Assembly: GCF_009730915.1 (NCBI RefSeq)
Contig: NC_052483.1
Span: 434,001-498,000, forward strand
Reading direction: 5' to 3'
Length of the DNA stretch: 64,000 nucleotides
DNA from: Dioscorea cayenensis subsp. rotundata
Lineage: Eukaryota > Streptophyta > Magnoliopsida > Dioscoreales > Dioscoreaceae
The notes below the pieces were generated by a model. It was given only the letters and a program-made list of their open reading frames with translations, was not told the origin of the DNA and did not search any database. This document shows, in pieces, positions 56,946 through 64,000 of this stretch; the first letter of the stretch is position 1; every line of letters begins with the position of its first letter. The position numbers and the translations under genes were made by a program.

Positions 56946-57229
56946 TTATTTGTCTTGTCCATGTTTACTAAAAAAATAAAAAAATTACTTACTACTGGTA
57001 ATAAGCTAAAGTTATTATCTCCACTATTTTAGTATTTATATTATAATTTTATATGAAATAAAGTTGACCTAAAAACAAATGAGGGATATTTAAAATAGTT
57101 TGAGCATAATAATGCGTAATAAAATTTTAAAAGAATTAGTGCTTAAGCAAAGCTAAAAACACTAACCCAATAGATGAACTCATTTCAATGATAAAAGATA
57201 TACAAACTCTATAATAAAAGAATTGATGT

Positions 57230-57239
57230 CTTTTCCCTC
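57230..57239. repeat. MULE target-site duplication, left copy
   Basis: CTTTTCCCTC, directly before the left TIR, identical to 63931-63940. Confidence 0.9.
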
Positions 57240-57388
57240 GAGTAAATTTTTTGGTAGGTTACCTATCTTATGCCTTTTTTCAAAAAGGTATCCCACCTTT
57301 AATTTGTATCAAAAAGGTATCCAAAGTTGTGTTTTTATTTCAACGGCAGGTGACCCTGACCAAATCCGGTCATTTAAGCTGATGTGGC
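57240..57388 (+). repeat. MULE left terminal inverted repeat
   Basis: Pairs with 63781-63930 in reverse complement. Differences from the right copy cluster in the inner third (around GTGACCCTGACC and AAGCTGATGTGG). Confidence 0.9.
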
Positions 57389-57846
57389 CGCTGAGTCATC
57401 TGGGGTATTCCAACCTGGCTTCTATCTAGCCGCTGAGTCATTTGGTTTGTACCCCATCAAAACAAAAGATAGGCTGAGTGAGATGAAGCCATCGTGCCAC
57501 GCGTCGGAGAAGCCCTTTCGCGGGAATCTCGAATTTGGACAGTGGGTTCGTTGTCTTGACCGGGCGGAGATTGCGATAGACAAAGTTTAGGGTTTTGTGC
57601 GGACTGTGAATCGGGTGAAGGAGCGCTGTCGGCTGAAGTTCAGTTGGCTCTCCGACGTACGTAGATGGCGGTTAACTGGGAGATTCGGCGTGAGGGTGAG
57701 GAAGCACCGGACTACTGTAAGTGATTTTCTTTTTCAGTAGATGTGATGCTTGTGTTTGTTGTGATGAACAGTGGCTTCAAGAAGCTTCGATGTGTTTATA
57801 TACGCCTAGATGTACATCGCATTGTTGATGTCCTATTGTTTTAGTG

Positions 57847-58420
57847 TGTTAATGTCAGTGGGGGTCTTAGTTGAGTGAAATAATTAGGTTGTCATGGTTT
57901 TGTTATGGTTTTATTGTTTTTAAATCCCATTCTGTTGATGGCATTTACCCGAAGGATTGTGTTGTAGTTTAATTCCCAGCCGATTGAAAAAAAAAATAGG
58001 AAACTTTCTTACCCTCATTTGTCTTGGCAATCAGTTCCCCATTTTGTCTATTCTAGTTGCATATTCAATTGAGTTATTAGTTTGTCCTGCTTCTTTTCTT
58101 TTTGTGTGGTGTGTGAAATAATTAGGTTGTTATGGTTTTATTTTTATTTTTTAATGCCATTCTGTTGATGCCATTTACCCAAGTGATTGTGTTGTAGTTT
58201 AATTCCCAATCGATTGAAAAAAATAGGAAACTTTCTTACCCCCAATCATTTGTCTTGGCAATCAGCTTCCCCATTTTGTCTATTCTAGTTGCATATTCAA
58301 TTGAGTTATTAGTTGTCTTGCTCCTTTTCAGTTAATGTGTTAATGTCAGTGGGGGTCTTAGTTGTGTGAAATAATTAGGTTGCTATGGTTTTATTGTTTT
58401 TTTGATACCCATTCGGTGAC
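57847..58420. repeat. Tandem duplication inside the MULE, unit about 230-260 bp
   Basis: A block containing TGAAATAATTAGGTTG, ATGCCATTTACCC, GGAAACTTTCTTACCC and TTGTCTATTCTAGTTGC occurs from about 57870 and again from about 58110; the opening part (GTCAGTGGGGGTCTTAGTTG) recurs a third time at about 58340. The copies differ by small indels. It lies between the left TIR and the transposase start, in the element's 5' leader. Confidence 0.85.
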
Positions 58421-58702
58421 TAACTTTTTCGCTTATTATTGTCTACATATATTTAAGTGGCCATTGCTAGTCTCAATTGTAGCCTCAATTATAAATGTCC
58501 TGATTTTTATGTACATGTTATTACCCTACCATAATTGAGCGGAAAAAAATATTTTTTTGTTACACTTCAAAGGTGATTTTTTTGTTTGTTCTTCAATTGA
58601 TTGTGGCCAAATGATATATGCCATATGATTTAATTACTTCCTAGTTTTTTTCAGTTTTTAGATTGTGTCTACATAGTTTGTTTTTTTAATTAATTTCTTG
58701 AA

Positions 58703-61700
58703 ATGCATGCTTTCTTCACAGTGCGGATCTTTGAATTGTTCACAATAAGGCTTCATTACAGATTGGATGAGATAGAAGGGTTTGCTGGGTACATAGATTA
58801 CTGTTGTGCTGACCAAATATCTAGGCTAGAACTAGTTAGCATGGCCAAGGAGTTTGGTTTGGATGTAGAGGGCTTCTCAATTGGATGGTTGGATGGAAGG
58901 ACTGGTGTGGGGGTTTATAAGGAGATAAAAACTGATTTAGAAGCCTTAGACATGGCCACGTCTGTTGGGAGTACTAAGGAGACATGGGTGTATATCAATC
59001 TTCCTAGTGGTGGCCACCCTTCAGATCATGACATTGGGACAACAGAAGATGATCATGCAAATGTGGGGTTATTGAAAGATGTAGAAGATGATGGAGATGA
59101 TATTATGGATGATGCAAAATTGGAGGAAATTATAGTTGGTGGTCAAGGGAAGGAAAAGAATGTTGATGAAGAGTGGGATTTCCATGACTCTGATTATAGT
59201 TTCAATGATAAATCGATGATGAACCCACAGGGGAATGAAGATAGGTCACAAGAAGAACCCATAGGCAAGTATGGAGCACATGCTAGTTCTGACCTTGATG
59301 ATGAGGAGGATTATGGTGATTCAGACAACTTATAGTCTGCATCTTCCACGGATGAGGAAGATTTAGCTCCACCCAAGTGTAGATATCCACGAATTTAATG
59401 GGGATGTTGACATGGAGAACCCCCATTTTAGAATTGGCATGAAATTCGGAGATTTCAAACAGTTCAAGGAGGCGGTCGAAATTATGGGATTAAGAATCGA
59501 TATGTGATGAATTTTTAGGCCAAACACCAAGAAGAAATGCAAGAGCCCTATTGTAGAAGGGATGCCCTTTCTACTTGTGGGCATCACCCATGGTGAGGAC
59601 AAAGCCACGAGTACAAATTAAAAGCAGGTGTGCTTGAGCACGAGTGCTCTAGGGATCATAATAACGAGGCATGTCGGTGCAGGGCTGGATTGCAAGGCAT
59701 TATTTAGAGCGAGTTCGAGGCAGATCCAACTTGGAAAAATAGTCGGGATCATACAAGTTTGTGAAAACAAATCAAAAGTAGAAATCAGCGAGGCTTAAGG
59801 CATACGAGGGCTAAGTGTTTATAGCAGAGGTGATTTTTCTTTATAAATCTTTTGTTGTATTAACCTTCACATGTCTTCTAACTGATATGTTTTTTTGTGT
59901 ATGGTTGTTGTTTTCAAGGATCATTGATGGTGATGAGGAGACACAGATCCACATGTTGCATGACTATAGGTTGGAGTTGATGAGGACACATCCTGGCTCA
60001 ACTATCATCATTGACTGCAGTGAAGAAGGAGTGTTTCAAGGTATGTATGTCTGTCTTGCCCCTCTGAGGGCTGGTTTCTGGCAGTGTAGGGAAAAATTGT
60101 GTCACTTGATGGATCTTTGGCTCAAAGGATTGTATGGAGGCCAGTTATTATCTGCTGTTGGGATAGATGGCAATGACTGCATCTATCCCATAGCATGGTC
60201 TATGGTCAACAGAGAAACCAAAGAGAGTTGGACCAAGTTTCTACAAGTGTTGAAACAGGATCTGAGGATCACTGACAGCCAAGATTGGGCATTCATGTCA
60301 GACAGACAGAAGGTGAGGAACATTCTTTTATTAAATCTGTGTGTAAGTATTTGCTTTGATGTTAATTAAATCTGTGTGTAAGTATTTGCTTTAACATTCT
60401 TTTATTTGATTGGATTTGCATCCAATAAGTACATTAACAAAGCTGATTACGATTTAATTTTTCTAACAAAAATTTTTATTAAATCGTGTGTAAATATTTG
60501 CTTTAGTGTTAATTAAATTGTTGTTAGATGAATTGCTTATTTATTTAATTGGATGCAGATCCAATAAGTACATTTGTAAATTGTTCTGATTTAGGGTTCT
60601 AACATAATTTTATTAAATCTGTGTATAAGTTATTGCTTTGATGTTAATTAAAATGTTTTAGATGAATTGCTTATTTATTTGATTGGATTTTCAACCAATA
60701 AGTACATGAGTTCCTTGTTAATTAATTTGCTCTTACCAATGGTTTCTAGCGAAATTTTTTTCTTTCTTTTTATTTTTTCTTGGCATGTGTTGTGATTATG
60801 GGTTGATGGGTATGGTTCACTTGATTATTTTTACACTAGGGTTTGATGCCCGCACTAGGTCGATATTTTGCCAAAGCAGTGAGCACCGATCTTGTCTTAG
60901 GCATATTCACACCAATTTGAAAAAAAGAACTTTAGAGGAAAAAGCCATTAAGGACCAACTTTGGTCATGTGCTAAGGCTTCTTACCTTGCTGCCTTTGAG
61001 AGAGCAATGGAGGGGTTGAAAGGGATGTCGTTAGGGGCATTTGAGTTCATGAAAAAGATAGAACCAAAACATTGGAGTAGATCACACTTCCACACCCAAT
61101 TTAAGTGTGACATCTTACTAAATAACCTTTGTGAGGTTTTCAACAGCAATATATTAGAAGCTAGGGTTAAGGGGGTTATTACAATGAACGAAATGATAAG
61201 AACACAATTGATGAAGAGGATCCAAAAAGAGGAGAGATGCCATGCATAGGGTGACAACCACACATTGCCCTAAGATATTAAAAAAGCTTGAGAAATCCAA
61301 ACAACATAGTTGGTACTATAATACTACATGGTCGGGAGGGGACAAGTACCAAGTTGTTGGTCCTGATGGTCAATTTGTGGTCAACAAAGCGAGTCAAGTG
61401 TTCATGTAGAAGGTGGCGACTTAGTGGGATCCCTTGTAGTCACTCAATTTTCAGTCCTGTATTACAATAGGGAGAGCCTGAGGGACTATCTTGACCCTTG
61501 TTACAAAGTCGAGTACCTTCATGTCAACATATAGGCACATCCTTCACCCTACTCATGATAGGGATTCTTGGCCAAGGAGTGATCATCCTCCCATCATCCC
61601 ACCACATCCAATAAACAAGAGAAAGGGCAGGAAAACCATGCTTAGGAGAAAGGAGTTTGGTGAAACAAGTGGCTACAACAAGGGAAAGGTGAGTAAGAAA

Positions 61701-61859
61701 GGTATGAGGATGACTTGCAGTGTTTGTGGTGCACAAGGCCACAATAAAAGGTTCCATGGTGTGGACTTCCCTTCTAGGCAGAAGGGAAATTCATCTAACA
61801 TAGGTACACCAAACCAGTCACAGGTGAGAATTTGCATTGTTTGTGTTAATTACTATTAG
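58703..61859 (+). pseudogene. MURA-type MULE transposase, degenerate
   Basis: Domains in order: an acidic N-terminal region (58703-59335, VINLPSGG-like and DDEEDYGDSDNL end); a MuDR DNA-binding domain (about 59410-59620, HFRIGMKFGDFKQFKEAV, then ...KNRYVMNF-like sequence in a shifted frame); the MULE catalytic domain (about 59940-61240) with LKGLYGGQLLSAVGIDGNDC, WAFMSDRQK, HRSCLRHIHTNLKK, HWSRSHFHTQFKCDILLNNL; a SWIM zinc finger (about 61340-61440, VNKASQV.CSCRRWRLSG and IPCSHSIF); and a knuckle CSVCGAQGHNKR (about 61718-61753). An intron at about 60313-60839 (AAG|GTGAGG to CACTAG|GG) is likely. Several single-base shifts and stops separate the blocks, so no full-length protein can be made from the sequence as given. 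Confidence 0.85.
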
Positions 61860-62701
61860 AGTTGTCCATGAGTCTGATGACACCTTTATGTGTTTCACTG
61901 CAGTTTTTTACAGTTCCTGTTTGTGGTGCATCATATGGAAAATCACCTACCACACAATTGCCAAATCCACAAGTGGAAGATCAGGTATATGAACCTCTCA
62001 ATCTATTTTGTAACTTGTGTTGTAGTAATTAATTTTTGATTAGTTCCCTAATGGCTCAATTGCAGGCATTCAATACACATACACAGAGATCTGCAGGATG
62101 CAGTCAGGTGACAAAAGCAGACCAAGTTAGGGATAGCAAAAAAACACATGTAAGTTAATTATTTTTAGAATATTTTGAATACTGTTGTAATTTTTTATTA
62201 TTGATAGATTGGATTAATTCTACTTTCCAGGCAGCTCAATATAGACAAAGACAAACAATCAAACCATTACAACCAGCTCAAGTTAAAAACAAAGAAGGGG
62301 GGGAATCCAACAGACCCAGATGTGCTGACAAAAAGAGGAAGATCTGGTTGCCACCAGGGGTTGGAGGCCATTGACCAATTACCATTTTTGAGAGAGTTGC
62401 TATGCAACTACAACTGCAATCTTATTGGTTCAATGAATTTTGTATAGAATTTTGGTGCTTCACTGGTTCTAGGTATGTTGTAAAAACTGTAATATTTTGG
62501 AAAACTGTTTCCAGAATGTCAGTTCAATTTTGTAAACCTGCAGACTTAGAATTCTGTAGGCTTGGTATTATGTTAACCTGCATATGTATTTTGGTATAGA
62601 ATTCTGGTACTTCATTGGTTCTATGTATGTTGTAAAGACTGCAATATTCTGGAAACAGTTCAATTTTGTAAACCTGCAGACTTAGAATTCTGCAGGCTTG
62701 G

Positions 62702-63197
62702 TATTATGTAAACTTGCAGATGAAAGGGTTAGAATTCTCTAAACCTGCACACAATTTTGTAAAAAAAATTATTACCATTGAATCAATAGCAGATACAGCT
62801 TTTCAATTCAGTTTTATTTTCTCCAGTTTTCTCCAGTTTTGTCACTGCAATTTTCTCTAGTTTTTTTTCCTGCTGTTTTTGCAGTGTCCAGGTGAAATCT
62901 TTAAAATTTTGAAGTGAGTCTTATGCATTCAGGTTGGAGTGAGTTAATATTATGTAAACCTGCAGATGAGAGGGTTAGAATTCTCTAAACCTGCACACAA
63001 TTTTGTAAAAAAAATTATTACCATTGAATCAATAGCGAGATCTGACTTTTTCAATTCAGTTTTTTTCTCCGGTTTTTCTCGGTTTTTATTCTTTGCAATT
63101 TTCTCTAGTTTTTTTCCAGTTGTTTTTGCAGTGTCCAGGTGAAATCTTTAAAATTTTGAAGTGAGTCTTATGCATTCGAGGTTGGAGTGAGTTAATA
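62702..63197. repeat. Tandem duplication near the MULE 3' end, unit about 245 bp
   Basis: ATTATGTAAAC..TGCAGATG..AGGGTTAGAATTCTC to GAGTGAGTTAATATT occurs twice in a row (62702-62949 and about 62950-63197); a partial third copy lies upstream (about 62560-62700). The copies agree closely except at CAG words (for instance GCATTCAGGTTGG against GCATTCGAGGTTGG). Confidence 0.85.
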
Positions 63198-63780
63198 TTT
63201 GGTTTTTGTCGAGTATAACATCGGACCAAAAATAAAAATTCATACTCAAATTCAAAACACAAACACATCAATTCATTGAAATCCTACCTTCATTGTTGTG
63301 GTACATCAAAGTTATTTTTAAACTTAATCAATATGAAAGACAACACATTACACAATGAACCCTCGAATCTATACCCGACTCGACGATTCCGGCGATCAAC
63401 CATGCTAAGCCCGCATGATTGAATCAACCGATATGATTTGATGTGCAAAATTGTGGGACTAAACAATATGATCTTGCTCCCTAAAAAAAGAATTAAAACA
63501 AACAAGAAAACAAAAAAACAACTTCCTCCTTCCCTTGAAGTCTAGGTTTTGTGCTCTCTCTCAATTCACTCGACCATCCTCCTTCTCCAGATCTATATTG
63601 CCCGGCCTTCTCTTCTCTAATGAGGAGGAATTGCATCTGCTTTTTCCGGTGGAGAAATGATGAAAAATCCATATTGCCCGACCTCCTCTTCTCAGATGAA
63701 AGGGTAGTCTAGGGTGAAGTCCACATGGTTATTGGCTGATGTGGCTTTGCTGGCGTGGCAACAAAACAATGCCCTAAGCG

Positions 63781-63930
63781 CCACATCGACTTAAATGACC
63801 GGGATTTGGTCGAGTCACTGCCAGTTGAAATAAAAAAACACAACTTTGGATACCTTTTTGATACAAATTAAAGGTGGGATACCTTTTCGAAAAAAGGCAT
63901 AAGATAGGTAACCTACCAAAAAATTTACTC
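63781..63930 (-). repeat. MULE right terminal inverted repeat
   Basis: Reverse complement of the left TIR; ends ...AAATTTACTC at 63930, followed by the 10-bp duplication. Confidence 0.9.
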
Positions 63931-63940
63931 CTTTTCCCTC
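63931..63940. repeat. MULE target-site duplication, right copy
   Basis: CTTTTCCCTC, identical to 57230-57239. The 60 bp after it are AT-rich flank with no feature. Confidence 0.9.
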
Positions 63941-64000
63941 ACATAATACTATATTCAATGTGATACTATTTGTTATATATTTCGGAGATTTTTATAATTA

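Larger units (their letters stand above)
57240..63930 (+). mobile_element. Mutator-like element (MULE) with both TIRs, 6.69 kb
   Basis: Terminal inverted repeats of about 150 bp lie at 57240-57388 and 63781-63930, both beginning GAGTAAATTTTTTGGTAGGT from the outside. They match over almost the whole length with a handful of differences. The element is flanked by the same 10-bp word CTTTTCCCTC (57230-57239 and 63931-63940), in the 9-11 bp size range of Mutator target-site duplications. Inside is a degenerate MURA-type transposase on the plus strand and several internal tandem duplications. Complete ends with an intact duplication suggest a fairly recent insertion, perhaps moved by a transposase supplied elsewhere. 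Confidence 0.93.

Noticed and set aside
1-64000. CRISPR arrays, tRNA or rRNA genes
   Set aside because: Looked for on both strands; none seen, and CRISPR is not expected in a plant genome.

Overview
This is nuclear DNA of a flowering plant. The genes have short GT-AG introns and all match land-plant families: a phytosulfokine precursor, a growth-regulating factor with a miR396 site, an AINTEGUMENTA-like factor, EGY3, RLP44 and a P-class PPR protein. The intergenic DNA is AT-rich, full of (TA)n tracts, and contains plant MITE, MULE, CACTA, LINE and Gypsy remains. A non-grass monocot such as a yam would fit, but that is inference; no single feature proves it. A run of exactly 1000 N (6864-7863) is a scaffold gap.

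Layout. 0-9 kb: a broken BED/hAT-derived gene on the minus strand, a TIR element filled with an AT-rich array, a CACTA-type end, weak exon-like islands, then the gap. 9.3-9.7 kb: a two-exon phytosulfokine precursor (minus). 10-17 kb: intergenic, with several LINE-type 3' tails. 17.9-18.4 kb: an intronless group-S bZIP (plus). 21.7-22.4 kb: a small two-exon DUF4378 protein (plus). 23.2-26.3 kb: a four-exon GRF (minus) with a miR396 site and an upstream ORF. 30.5-33.7 kb: a broken Gypsy fossil with a second LTR-like insertion inside it. 34.3-36.8 kb: a DUF3054 plastid membrane protein (plus). 39.0-41.1 kb: a nine-exon AIL/PLETHORA factor (plus) with a 9-nt microexon and a GC-AG intron. 41.5-44.2 kb: EGY3 (plus) with a damaged last exon. 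44.5-44.9 kb: a foldback MITE. 45.0-46.9 kb: an SHW1-like gene (plus). 48.5-49.3 kb: RLP44 (plus). 51.3-53.3 kb: a PPR protein (plus). 53.7-56.0 kb: a seven-exon J-domain protein (minus). 56.2-56.9 kb: a 5'-truncated LINE. 57.24-63.93 kb: a MULE with both ~150-bp TIRs and a 10-bp target-site duplication, carrying a degenerate MURA transposase.

Functional view. Several genes act in growth control: PSK (peptide hormone), RLP44 (cell-wall/brassinosteroid receptor-like protein reported to act with BAK1 and the PSK receptor), GRF (miR396-controlled cell proliferation) and AIL (meristem identity). They are not an operon and the proximity may be chance. Three genes are plastid-related (EGY3, DUF3054, probably SHW1). 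I found no convincing new biological system. The most notable signals are the complete-ended MULE, the splicing oddities of the AIL gene, the upstream ORF in frame with GRF, and a run of single-base insertions in otherwise conserved genes that may be assembly errors.
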